Positions 12,761 to 21,297 of a stretch of DNA of 24,485 nt are shown here, one piece after another; the first letter of the stretch is position 1; each line of letters opens with the position of its first letter. A model generated the notes under the pieces. The model did no database searches. It saw nothing but the letters and a program-made list of their open reading frames with translations, and was not told the origin of the DNA. The position numbers and the translations under genes are program-made. Source of the stretch: a virus; the IMG/VR virus record IMGVR_UViG_3300048593_000271, positions 1 through 24,485 of that record. One strand, 5' to 3'.

Positions 12761-13326
12761 TGAAGTTATTTGAAATGAAAAACCATGACCTCCAGACGAA
12801 CGAAGCTCTCTGGGGGTTATTACCTTTTAAAGCTTTACTAAAAAGAGATAAAAGTAGAAATAAAGAAATTGTATTTAAAGAAATACTCTTTATTTATTTT
12901 TATTGTGATATCCGTTCTGATTATGTTTATATAACTAATGATGAACTTAGAGCTAAAGAGATACAAAAAGATGTTGGTTTACCTACAGAATGGAAAATAG
13001 ATAAAGCTATTTTAGATGCAATTGAAATGTATGAATCTAAAACTATAACTCCAGTAGGTAAATTATATAAAAGTTCATTAAAAGCAGCAGACGATATTTC
13101 TAATTATTTAGAATCAACAAATGTACTTTTAAATGAAAGAACGGATAAAGGTAGTGTAGTAACTCCTTTAACAACTATTACTTCAGCTCTTAAATCAGTA
13201 CCAGGTATTATGAGAGATTTAAAAGCAGCTTATAAAGAAGTAGTAGCAGAACAAAAAGAAATGGAAGGAAGAACTAAAGGTAGTCGTACTTTAGGAATGT
13301 TTGAAGAAGGATTTGATCTTAATTAA
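12760..13326 (+). CDS. Conserved phage protein upstream of chaperonin and TerL
   Basis: 188 residues. A helical N-terminal part with aromatic residues (IVFKEILFIYFYCDIRSDYVYI) is followed by long amphipathic helices (WKIDKAILDAIEMYESKTI; LKAADDISNYLEST; GIMRDLKAAYKEVVAEQKEMEGRTKGSRT). It probably serves head assembly, given its location between chaperonin and terminase genes, but I recognise no family with certainty. The 5' end carries an unusually GC-rich hairpin (12789-12815), unlike the rest of the gene. Confidence 0.75.
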   Translation: MKLFEMKNHDLQTNEALWGLLPFKALLKRDKSRNKEIVFKEILFIYFYCDIRSDYVYITNDELRAKEIQKDVGLPTEWKIDKAILDAIEMYESKTITPVGKLYKSSLKAADDISNYLESTNVLLNERTDKGSVVTPLTTITSALKSVPGIMRDLKAAYKEVVAEQKEMEGRTKGSRTLGMFEEGFDLN

Positions 13327-13327
13327 T

Positions 13328-13894
13328 ATGAAAAATAATATTTGTATTTACAGACATATTAGGTTAGATACTAATAAAATATTTTATATTGGAATAGGTT
13401 CTTTAAAAAGAGCTTATAAAAAATATGGAAGAAATACTTATTGGAAAAATATTACTAATAAAATAGATTATGAAGTACAAATTCTTAAAAAAGATTTGAC
13501 TTGGGAAGATGCTAAAGAATTAGAAATAATATTAATAAAATATTATGGTAGAATAAATAATAATACAGGTATTTTAGTAAATATGACAGATGGTGGTGAG
13601 GGACAACTTAATTTTAGGCCTACAAAAGAAACTAGAGAAAAAATTGGAAATTTTCATAGAAATAAAAAAGTATCTTCTATTTCAAAAGAAAAAATGTCAA
13701 AAGCTAAAGAAGGTATGTATTATTTAGAAAATAATCCTAATTCTAAAAAAGTTGTAAATATAAAAACAAATGAAATATATAACACTTTATTAGAAGCGTC
13801 TAAAAGTATTAACATGAATTATAGTTCTTTTAAATGGGCTATTAAACATAAAAAGAATTTTAATTTTAAATATTTACAAATATGGGAGAAATAG
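13328..13894 (+). CDS. GIY-YIG homing endonuclease with NUMOD3 and NUMOD1-like domains
   Basis: 188 residues. The catalytic domain has CIYRHIRLDTNKIFYIGIG, where CIY...YIG is the GIY-YIG pair, then RAYKKYGRNTYW, the catalytic-type Glu in KELEIILIKYYGR, and NMTDGGEG. After it come NUMOD3-type DNA-binding repeats (TKETREKIGNFH; SKEKMSKAKEG) and a NUMOD1-type motif (VVNIKTNEIYNTLLEASKS). Such free-standing enzymes cut DNA near their own insertion site and spread by repair. It starts 1 nt after the previous stop and its 3' end overlaps the groEL-like start by 13 nt, so it has been neatly inserted. No intron boundary is visible. Confidence 0.9.
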   Translation: MKNNICIYRHIRLDTNKIFYIGIGSLKRAYKKYGRNTYWKNITNKIDYEVQILKKDLTWEDAKELEIILIKYYGRINNNTGILVNMTDGGEGQLNFRPTKETREKIGNFHRNKKVSSISKEKMSKAKEGMYYLENNPNSKKVVNIKTNEIYNTLLEASKSINMNYSSFKWAIKHKKNFNFKYLQIWEK

Positions 13895-15354
13895 AATTTA
13901 GTCCGAAAGATAAATTAAAAGAAGGTGTTAGAAAGTTAGCACAAGCAGTAGGTTCTACAATGGGCCCTAATGGTGCAACTGTTATTATTCCTGACAAAGA
14001 TAAATTTAATAGTTATAAGATAACTAAAGATGGTGTATCTGTTGCTAGAGAAATTAGATTTAAAGATCCTATTGAAAATATAGGTGCTAAACTAATTAAG
14101 GAAGTAGCAGAGTTACAAGTTCAACAAGCAGGAGACGGAACTACTACAGCAATTGTATTAGCTTCTGCGTTTATTGAAAACTTATTTGAATTTGAATATA
14201 ATGATATTGAAAAAGCATTTGATGAAATTATACCTAAAGTATTAAAACAATTAAAAGCTAATTCTAAAGAACTTAAAAAAGAAAATGTTAAATATGTAGC
14301 AACTATATCTGCTAATAACGATTCTAAAATAGGTGATTTAATTCAAAAAGCTTATAATTTTTCAAACTTAGTTAAAGCTGAAAAAGGTATATCACAAGAA
14401 GATAAATTAGATTTGGTAGATGGTATGAAATTACTTTCTACATATTTTTCTAAAAACTTTATCACAAATAAAGAAAAAGCTGAGTGTAATTTAGAAACAC
14501 CTAATGTGTTGTTAATTGATGGTAAATTAGAAGATTTAAAACCTTATACAGGTATTATTGAAACTAAAGCAACTAATGGTCAATCATTAGTAATTGTAAC
14601 TGAACACATATCAGATAAAGAATTACGTAAATTAGAAGCACATGTATTAAGTAAAAATATAAAATTATGTGTTATTAAAACTCCAGGATTTGGTCAGTTT
14701 AGAAAAGATATATTAAGAGATCTTTCAGACTTTACAGGAGCTTCTGTAATCAATAATCCTAAAGGAGATGTAAGTATTTCTGCTTTAGGTAAATTAAAGT
14801 CTATTAAAGTAACTAATGATTCAGCGTTACTTGTTAAAGATGATTCTATAAATGTAACAGAACTTATTGAAAGTTTAAAAATACTATCTAAAAATTTAAC
14901 TAGCTACGATAAAGAACAAGTAGATAAACGCATTGAACAGTTAACTGGTAAAGTTGCTGTTATTTATGTTGGTGGTGGTTCTGAATTAGAACGAGATGAA
15001 AGATTTGATAGATATGATGATGCTATTAAAGCAGTAGCTTGTGCATTAGAAGAAGGTATTGTAGAAGGTGGTGGTTATGCTTTAGCTGATGTTCAAAAAA
15101 TTATATATGAAGACTTTTATCAGTATAAAAATAATTCAAATATAATTAATAATTTATTATTAGTTTCATTAGTTAAACCTTGGAATACAATAGTAAATAA
15201 TGGTTATATAAATGTTAAATCAAATACAATGTTTGAACAAAATATCATAGACCCATTAAAAGTAACCAGATGTGCATTAGAAAATGCGGTATCTGTAGCT
15301 AAAACAATTTTGTCAACTAAGACAGTTGTATTAAATGAACAAGAATGGAATTAA
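13882..15354 (+). CDS. groEL: GroEL-like chaperonin
   Basis: 490 residues, about 50 shorter than host GroEL. The equatorial domain has MGPNGATVIIP (like LGPKGRNV), ITKDGVSVAREI, and GDGTTTA at 84-90 (ATP-binding Asp). The intermediate and apical parts include LITKxxG-like variation and TPGFGQFRKDILRD (like APGFGDRRK). The second ATP region has GKVAVIYVGGG, YDDAIKAVACALEEGIVEGGG (about 378-398; Asp for hydrolysis kept), and VTRCALENAVSVA. The GGM-repeat tail is absent. The chaperonin would encapsulate and fold capsid proteins. The stop overlaps TerL by 10 nt. Confidence 0.93.
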   Translation: MGEIEFSPKDKLKEGVRKLAQAVGSTMGPNGATVIIPDKDKFNSYKITKDGVSVAREIRFKDPIENIGAKLIKEVAELQVQQAGDGTTTAIVLASAFIENLFEFEYNDIEKAFDEIIPKVLKQLKANSKELKKENVKYVATISANNDSKIGDLIQKAYNFSNLVKAEKGISQEDKLDLVDGMKLLSTYFSKNFITNKEKAECNLETPNVLLIDGKLEDLKPYTGIIETKATNGQSLVIVTEHISDKELRKLEAHVLSKNIKLCVIKTPGFGQFRKDILRDLSDFTGASVINNPKGDVSISALGKLKSIKVTNDSALLVKDDSINVTELIESLKILSKNLTSYDKEQVDKRIEQLTGKVAVIYVGGGSELERDERFDRYDDAIKAVACALEEGIVEGGGYALADVQKIIYEDFYQYKNNSNIINNLLLVSLVKPWNTIVNNGYINVKSNTMFEQNIIDPLKVTRCALENAVSVAKTILSTKTVVLNEQEWN

Positions 15355-17624
15355 AAAATCTCAATCGTTATCAAACACCTATAACAGATGAATTAAAAGA
15401 ATCAGTTCCTAAAGAAGTTTGGGAGAATTTATTAGAATATGTATCTTCAGTTAAGTTTATACAAAGACTTATTGCACCTGAAGAAGTGAGAGGTTATGCT
15501 AAAGACAGACCTAAAGAAACAAAATTTTACAATGATGGTAGAATTGAAGTAGATATAACCAATCCTCATATACTTGAGGATATGGACTACTTTAGAGAAC
15601 GTGCAATTTTCTTTGATAAGAATGGTAGATATACTAATCTTATTCCTAATAGTAATCCTAAATCTGAATATGCTCAATTTTGGAAAGATGAATTAATTAA
15701 ATGGAAAGATGGTGTTGTAAGACCGTCTGATGGTGAGTGGATTCCAGGACAATTATATTTTTATTGGAATTACAGTCCAATTTGGTTAACTGAAAAAATG
15801 GAAACTACTGTTGTTAATACTAATAAGAAAAGTAAAGGTGAACGTTTAAAGAAGTTTGCCAAACCTTGGTTAGGTGATTATTTGTTTTATCATTATATGC
15901 AACAAGGTAGAGATTATGGTAAACATGGTAAACTACTTAAAACTCGTGGAGTTGGTTTCTCTTTTAAAATGGGAAGTATCAGCCCTTGTAATATGTATAC
16001 ATATACAGGATCTGGTAATCCAAACTTTCACTTAGCATCTGACAAAACATTTCTTATTGGTGATAAAGGTATTTGGGGTAAAGTAGTAGATACTTTAGAC
16101 TGGGTAGCTGATACAACACCATTACCTCGTATGAGGTTAACAGATAGATCACAACCTACACTTGAGATACAAATTGGTTATAAAGATGAGTATGGTTCAC
16201 GTAGAGGATTATTATCATCAGTTAATGGTATATCTTTAAAAGATAATCCTGATAAAGCAAGGGGTGTTCGTGGACCTTTAATACATTATGAAGAAGATGG
16301 TTTATTTCCTAATCTTGAAAAAGCTTGGGGTGTTAATAGAAAAGCAGTAGAAGATGGTGATGTATCATTTGGATATATGTTAGCTGGTGGAACAGGTGGT
16401 ACAGTAGGAGCTTCATTTGAAGGTTCTGAAAGATTATTCTATCAACCAGATGCTTATAATATTTATGGTATACCTAACGTATTTGATAAGAATACAAATG
16501 GTGAAAGTAATTGTGGATTCTTTTGGGGAGCTTATTTAAATAGAAATGAGTGTTATGACCAAACTAATGGTGAACCTGATGTAATTAAATCTTTAATTGA
16601 AATTCTTTTAGATAGACATGAAGTAAAATATGGTTCATCTGAATCATCTGCTATTACACAGAAGAAAGCTGAGGAACCTATTACACCACAAGAAGCAGTG
16701 ATGCGTATTGATGGTACTATATTTCCTGTAGCAGATTTAAAAGAATATTTAGAAAGTATTGGACCTCGAAGAGATTCATTTTTAGTTGAACATTATACTG
16801 GAGAATTAGTAGTTAATAGTCAAGGTTTAGTTGAATGGAAACCTAATGCTGATTTAACTCCTTTAAGAGCTTATGATTCATCAGATACTAATAAAACAGG
16901 TGCTATAGAAATATTTACAATGCCTCGTAAAAATAGTCATGGTGAAATAACTAGAGGTAGATATATTGCTGGTATTGACCCTATTGATTCAGATACAGGT
17001 AAATCTTTATTTAGTGTTTTAGTGTTAGATACATTTACAGATACTATTGTAGCAGAATACTCAGGTAGACCTAGATTAACTACTGATGCTTATGAGATAT
17101 GTTTAAGACTTCTTAAATTTTATAATGCTGAAGCAAATTATGAAGCTAATTTAAAAGGTTTATTTTCTTATTTTGATTCTAAAAATTGTCTTCACTACTT
17201 AGCTGATGTACCTCAAATTCTTAAAGATATGGATATGGTAAAAGCTACTAATTTATATGGTAATAAAGCTAAAGGTACACACGCTAATGCAAACATTAAT
17301 AAATGGGGTAGACAACTACAAGCAGAATGGATGTTAACAAAGTCTATACAATCTGATGATGAAAATCCTAAATTAAATATGCATTATTTAAGAAGTATTC
17401 CTTATATACAAGAATGTATAGCTTGGAATGCTGATGGTAACTTTGACCGTGTATCTGCAGCAGGTATGTTATTTATACTACGTGAAGATAGATTTAAAAG
17501 AATACAGTCAACTAAAATAAATGATAGTAACAAAGGTAGTAAATTATCACATGATCCATTTTTTGAAAAAAACTTTAAAAAAGATAAAGATAACAATAAG
17601 CTATTAGGAAAAATTAATTATTAA
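15345..17624 (+). CDS. terL: Terminase large subunit
   Basis: 759 residues. TerL packages DNA into the prohead using an N-terminal ATPase and a C-terminal nuclease. LLKTRGVGFSFKMGS (about 197-211) is an atypical Walker A without the classical GKS/T, and LIHYEEDGLF (about 312-321) is Walker B plus catalytic Glu. The RNase H-like nuclease begins YIAGIDPIDSD (Asp about 545), with NYEANLKG (Glu about 600) and later conserved acids. The size fits crAss-like TerL. The gene overlaps groEL by 10 nt; its last codons carry copy 2 of the shared 15-nt promoter box, and P3 follows. Confidence 0.9.
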   Translation: MELKNLNRYQTPITDELKESVPKEVWENLLEYVSSVKFIQRLIAPEEVRGYAKDRPKETKFYNDGRIEVDITNPHILEDMDYFRERAIFFDKNGRYTNLIPNSNPKSEYAQFWKDELIKWKDGVVRPSDGEWIPGQLYFYWNYSPIWLTEKMETTVVNTNKKSKGERLKKFAKPWLGDYLFYHYMQQGRDYGKHGKLLKTRGVGFSFKMGSISPCNMYTYTGSGNPNFHLASDKTFLIGDKGIWGKVVDTLDWVADTTPLPRMRLTDRSQPTLEIQIGYKDEYGSRRGLLSSVNGISLKDNPDKARGVRGPLIHYEEDGLFPNLEKAWGVNRKAVEDGDVSFGYMLAGGTGGTVGASFEGSERLFYQPDAYNIYGIPNVFDKNTNGESNCGFFWGAYLNRNECYDQTNGEPDVIKSLIEILLDRHEVKYGSSESSAITQKKAEEPITPQEAVMRIDGTIFPVADLKEYLESIGPRRDSFLVEHYTGELVVNSQGLVEWKPNADLTPLRAYDSSDTNKTGAIEIFTMPRKNSHGEITRGRYIAGIDPIDSDTGKSLFSVLVLDTFTDTIVAEYSGRPRLTTDAYEICLRLLKFYNAEANYEANLKGLFSYFDSKNCLHYLADVPQILKDMDMVKATNLYGNKAKGTHANANINKWGRQLQAEWMLTKSIQSDDENPKLNMHYLRSIPYIQECIAWNADGNFDRVSAAGMLFILREDRFKRIQSTKINDSNKGSKLSHDPFFEKNFKKDKDNNKLLGKINY
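17594..17608 (+). promoter_or_regulatory. Shared upstream box, copy 2 (inside terL)
   Basis: CAATAAGCTATTAGG matches copies 1 and 3 at 13 of 15 bases and lies exactly 34 nt upstream of the P3 TTTG. It overlaps the last codons of terL (NNKLLGKINY), so coding and regulation share these bases, which may explain the two differences. Confidence 0.65.
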
Positions 17625-17642
17625 ATAATAATTTGCTTTTTA

Positions 17643-17674
17643 TTTGGAATTTTAATAAAAATTTTGTATATTAG
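17643..17674 (+). promoter_or_regulatory. Promoter P3 for the portal gene
   Basis: TTTG (17643-17646), 20 nt, TATATTAG (17667-17674). The -7 box differs from consensus only at TTAG for TTTG. The spacer TTAATAAAAAT-x-TTG is almost the same as in P4. The portal ATG is 22 nt downstream of the box. Confidence 0.8.
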
Positions 17675-17695
17675 CAAGTTTAATAAAAATATCAT

Positions 17696-20068
17696 ATGAG
17701 AATAAATAATTTAACTTTACCAAGACAAAGACTTTCGTATAATCAAAAGACTAAAGAATGGCGAAAAGATAATGTTGATTATGCTGATAAGTTTTCTTTT
17801 TATAATAGTGAGAATGTAAGAAATACTCTTAAAAATAAAATTACAAATTTAAATCTGTATAATGGAATAGTTGATGTTAGAGATATGGCTAATGTTGTAA
17901 ATCCTCATCATTTAGATGCATCATTTATTCCAGACAATATTCCTCATCATGCAATAGCTGTTCCTAAAATAGATTTATTAGTAGGAGAAGAAGTTAAAAG
18001 AAGATTTGACTGGTCAGTTATTGTAACTAATCCTGAAGCTGTAACTAAAAAAGAAACAGCTAAAAAGGAATTTATAATGCAAAAATTAACTGAGTATTTA
18101 CAAGCTAATTATGCAGAAGAGGAACTTGATGCTAAAATGCAAGATCTTCAAAAATATTTAAAATATGAATGGCAAGATCTTAGAGAAAAGATGGCTAATC
18201 AGATTTTAAGACATTATTGGAAAGAACAAAAGTTTGATTTGATTTTTAATAACTGTTTTAAAGATGCATTATTATTTGCAGAACAAATTGTTCAAGTAGA
18301 TGTAATTCACAATGAACCAGTACTTATTAAATTAAATCCTTTAAAAGTACATGCTGTACGTTCAGGTAATTCAGATAAGATTGAAGATTCTTCTATTATC
18401 ATTATAGAAGATTATTGGAGTCCTGCATACTGTATTGATGTATATCACGATCAACTTAAACCTAAAGATGTAGATGCTATTTTAGAATACACTACAGTTA
18501 GTTCTAATGGATCATATACAGATGATGATAATAACCATACATTACTTCGTGATGGTATGGAAGGTAATCATATGATTGATGGAGTATTAGATTTTGCGGA
18601 AATTAATGGACATATATTTAATAATAACTTTACAGATGAACATGGTAATATACGTGTACTTAAAGTAATGTGGAGATCACTTAAACTAATTAAGAAAATT
18701 AAATTTTATGATGAGTTTGGTGAAGAACAATATAAAATAATGTCAGAAGAATATCAACCTGTAAAAGCACTTGGTGAAGAATCAACTGAATTATGGGTTA
18801 ATGAATGGTGGGAAGGTGTTAAGATAGGTAAAGACATATATGTTAATATGCGTCCTAGACCTGTTCAATATAATAGATTAAATAATCCTTCTTATTGTCA
18901 TCCTGGTATTATAGGTCAAATTTATAATACTAATCAAGGACGAGCGGTATCTTTAATGGATAGAGTTAAAAACTCTCAATATATGTATGATGCTATGTGG
19001 GATAGACTTAATAAAGCTATTGCTACAAATTATGGTAAAATTGCAAATATTGACTTAGCTGGTATTCCTGATGGATGGGAAATAGAAAAATGGTTACACT
19101 TTGCAATAGTTAATAAGATTGCTTTTAGAGATTCATTTAAAGAAGGTAATCAAGGTGCTGCTACAGGTAAACTTGCAGGTTCATTTAATAATGGACAATC
19201 AAGTTCAATTGATATGGAAACAGGTAATTATATACAACAACATATTCAATTACTTGAATTTATTAAAATGGAAATGGGTGAACTTTGTGGTGTTAGTAAA
19301 CAACGTGAAGGTCAAATATCTAATAGAGAAACAGTTGGTGGTGTAGAACGTTCAGTAAATCAATCTAGTCATATTACTGAAAGTTTATTTATGTTACATG
19401 AAAACTTTAAGATTAGAGTATTAGATGCATTTCTTGAAACAGCTAAGTTTGCTTTAAAAGGTAACAACTTAAAAACACAATATATATTAGATGACCAAAC
19501 AGTTGAGATTCTTAATATAGAAGGTGATGAATTTGCAGAATGTGATTATGGTATCTTAACTTCTAATTCACCTAAAACAATTGAGTTAGATCAAATGATG
19601 AAACAACTTGCACAAGCATATTTACAAAATGGTGGTTCAATGTCTACAATTATAGATATTTATATGTCACCATCTATTATGGATATGAAACGTAAAATTG
19701 AAGAAGCAGAAGAAAAACAAGCACAACAAGCACAAGCTCAGAATGAAGCAATGCAAGAACAAACACAAGCAATGGTTCAAATGGAGCAAATGAAAATTCA
19801 ATTAGAAGATACTAAAAATATTCGAGATAATGAAACTAAGATTTATATTGCTGAGTTAACTAAAGGAACAGAGCAGACATCTACAGATGATGGTATTTTA
19901 GATCCTCTTGAATTAGAGAAACATGAATTAAATAAAGAAAAAGTTAAAAATGATTATTTAGCTAAGATGAAAGCATTACAACAAGATATGGAAAAACATA
20001 AAGATAATGTAATGTTGAAAAAAGAATCTAATTCTATATCTAGAATTAAGAAAAAATCAAGCAATTAG
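17696..20068 (+). CDS. Portal protein
   Basis: 790 residues. The portal forms the dodecameric ring at the unique capsid vertex through which DNA passes. The sequence fits crAss-like portals: an N-terminal region with HAIAVPKIDLLVGEEVKRR, a wing and stem region (ANQILRHYWKEQKFDLIFNN; LIKLNPLKVHAVRSGNS), a long RYxx-type region (QYNRLNNPSYCHPGIIGQIYN; SLMDRVKNSQYMYD), and GVSKQREGQISNRETVGGVERS before a C-terminal coiled coil rich in Gln and Glu (about 665-790; QAQQAQAQNEAMQEQTQAM). It follows terL and has its own promoter P3. Size and position support the call. Confidence 0.88.
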   Translation: MRINNLTLPRQRLSYNQKTKEWRKDNVDYADKFSFYNSENVRNTLKNKITNLNLYNGIVDVRDMANVVNPHHLDASFIPDNIPHHAIAVPKIDLLVGEEVKRRFDWSVIVTNPEAVTKKETAKKEFIMQKLTEYLQANYAEEELDAKMQDLQKYLKYEWQDLREKMANQILRHYWKEQKFDLIFNNCFKDALLFAEQIVQVDVIHNEPVLIKLNPLKVHAVRSGNSDKIEDSSIIIIEDYWSPAYCIDVYHDQLKPKDVDAILEYTTVSSNGSYTDDDNNHTLLRDGMEGNHMIDGVLDFAEINGHIFNNNFTDEHGNIRVLKVMWRSLKLIKKIKFYDEFGEEQYKIMSEEYQPVKALGEESTELWVNEWWEGVKIGKDIYVNMRPRPVQYNRLNNPSYCHPGIIGQIYNTNQGRAVSLMDRVKNSQYMYDAMWDRLNKAIATNYGKIANIDLAGIPDGWEIEKWLHFAIVNKIAFRDSFKEGNQGAATGKLAGSFNNGQSSSIDMETGNYIQQHIQLLEFIKMEMGELCGVSKQREGQISNRETVGGVERSVNQSSHITESLFMLHENFKIRVLDAFLETAKFALKGNNLKTQYILDDQTVEILNIEGDEFAECDYGILTSNSPKTIELDQMMKQLAQAYLQNGGSMSTIIDIYMSPSIMDMKRKIEEAEEKQAQQAQAQNEAMQEQTQAMVQMEQMKIQLEDTKNIRDNETKIYIAELTKGTEQTSTDDGILDPLELEKHELNKEKVKNDYLAKMKALQQDMEKHKDNVMLKKESNSISRIKKKSSN

Positions 20069-20076
20069 CTATTAGA
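20062..20076 (+). promoter_or_regulatory. Shared upstream box, copy 3
   Basis: CAATTAGCTATTAGA, identical to copy 1 and exactly 34 nt upstream of the P4 TTTG. The first bases overlap the portal stop codon region. Confidence 0.7.
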
Positions 20077-20110
20077 AAAATCAATATTAATGAAAAAAAT
20101 ATAAAATATA

Positions 20111-20142
20111 TTTGCATTCTTAATAAAAATGTTGTATATTTG
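20111..20142 (+). promoter_or_regulatory. Promoter P4 for head genes
   Basis: TTTG (20111-20114), 20 nt, TATATTTG (20135-20142), a full Bacteroidota consensus. The downstream ATG at 20171 has a GGGAGAAA stretch just before it. It likely drives the acidic head protein and the MCP, since no promoter of this type is seen before the MCP. Confidence 0.87.
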
Positions 20143-20170
20143 TATTTTATAATAAAAATAGGGAGAAATT

Positions 20171-21271
20171 ATGGAAGAAAATGAATTTGAAATGGATCTT
20201 TTTGGAGATTCTAATTATGATTTAAATTATGAGGATAATCCTTTTGAATCTTTTACGGAAGAACAAACTGATGATAATGATAATGATGAATCACAAGATG
20301 ACAACACAGATGATCAATCTGACAACAATGATAATAATCTCGACGAGGACGAAGGTTCAGAGGAAGTAGGCGAGGATGAAGTAGGTGATGAAGGTGGGGG
20401 TGAAAGTAACAATTCTCCCAATCTGTATTCTTCTCTGTTTAGTGTCCTTTATGATGAAGGATTACTGCCCTCACTGGATCCCACTTCCACTGAAGTTAAA
20501 ACTCCTGCAGATTTAGCAGAAGCTTTTAAAAAAGAAATTGATGTTCAGACTGATTTAAAATTACAAAAGTATTTAGAAAATATTGATGTTAATCAAATAG
20601 CACAAAGTAAAGCACAGATTAATGATTTATCTCAAATCAATGAAGAATATTTAAGAGATAATTTAGATACTGCAAAAGAAATCATTAAACAAGATTATTT
20701 AAATCAAGGTTTACCTGAAGCTAAAGTAAATAGACTTTTAAATAAAACTATTGATTTAGGTGAAGATATGATTTTGGAAGAAGCTTTAGAATCTTTAGAA
20801 TCTTTAAAAGTTTTTAATCAACGTAAAATTGAACAAGAACAACTTGCTTATAAAGAACGATTAGTTCAAGAGCAAAAAGATAATGAAGTATTACAAAATA
20901 AAATTAAAGACAGTCTTTATAATTCAAAATCTTTTATCGAAGGACTACCTGTAAACAAGGCTATCCAAGATAGAGTATATAAAGCAATGAATGATGTTGT
21001 AAGTAAAGATCCAACAACAGGTGAAATGGAAAATGAATTAATGAAATCTCGTAGAGAAAATCCTCTTGAGTTTGATTTAAAATTATATTATCTATATACA
21101 CTTACAAATGGATTTAAAAACTTTAATAACATTGTTTCAAATACCAAATCTAAAGTAATTAAAGATTTAGAAACTGCAATCCGTAGAACACCTGTTAAAG
21201 ATAATGGAATACCTTCTTTTTTACAAGATAGTAATTCATATAGTGGTATGGGGGATGAACTTGTTCTGTAA
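20171..21271 (+). CDS. Acidic head protein, possibly scaffolding
   Basis: 366 residues. Residues 1-80 are extremely acidic and disordered (runs of D, E, N; TDDNDNDESQDDNTDD), then helical: LKLQKYLENIDVNQIAQSK, LNQGLPEAKVNRLLNKTIDLGED, a coiled-coil LEESLESLKVFNQRKIEQEQ-type stretch, and a tail PSFLQDSNSYSGMGDELVL. A scaffold or capsid-assembly role is inferred from its position directly before the MCP and from the acidic-helical composition. Bases 20340-20490 are richer in GC codons (GAG, GGC, CTC, CCC) than the flanks. It is driven by P4. Confidence 0.75.
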   Translation: MEENEFEMDLFGDSNYDLNYEDNPFESFTEEQTDDNDNDESQDDNTDDQSDNNDNNLDEDEGSEEVGEDEVGDEGGGESNNSPNLYSSLFSVLYDEGLLPSLDPTSTEVKTPADLAEAFKKEIDVQTDLKLQKYLENIDVNQIAQSKAQINDLSQINEEYLRDNLDTAKEIIKQDYLNQGLPEAKVNRLLNKTIDLGEDMILEEALESLESLKVFNQRKIEQEQLAYKERLVQEQKDNEVLQNKIKDSLYNSKSFIEGLPVNKAIQDRVYKAMNDVVSKDPTTGEMENELMKSRRENPLEFDLKLYYLYTLTNGFKNFNNIVSNTKSKVIKDLETAIRRTPVKDNGIPSFLQDSNSYSGMGDELVL

Positions 21272-21297
21272 ACAAATAAAATAATTAAATAATAACT

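Noticed and set aside
15447-15677. Leftward frame inside terL, and similar antisense frames at 17402-17596, 22294-22482, 22489-22707 and 22786-23001
   Set aside because: Antisense shadows of conserved structural genes, with no leader or promoter.
19119-19346. Rightward 75-residue frame inside the portal gene
   Set aside because: Low-complexity shadow in another frame of a conserved gene.
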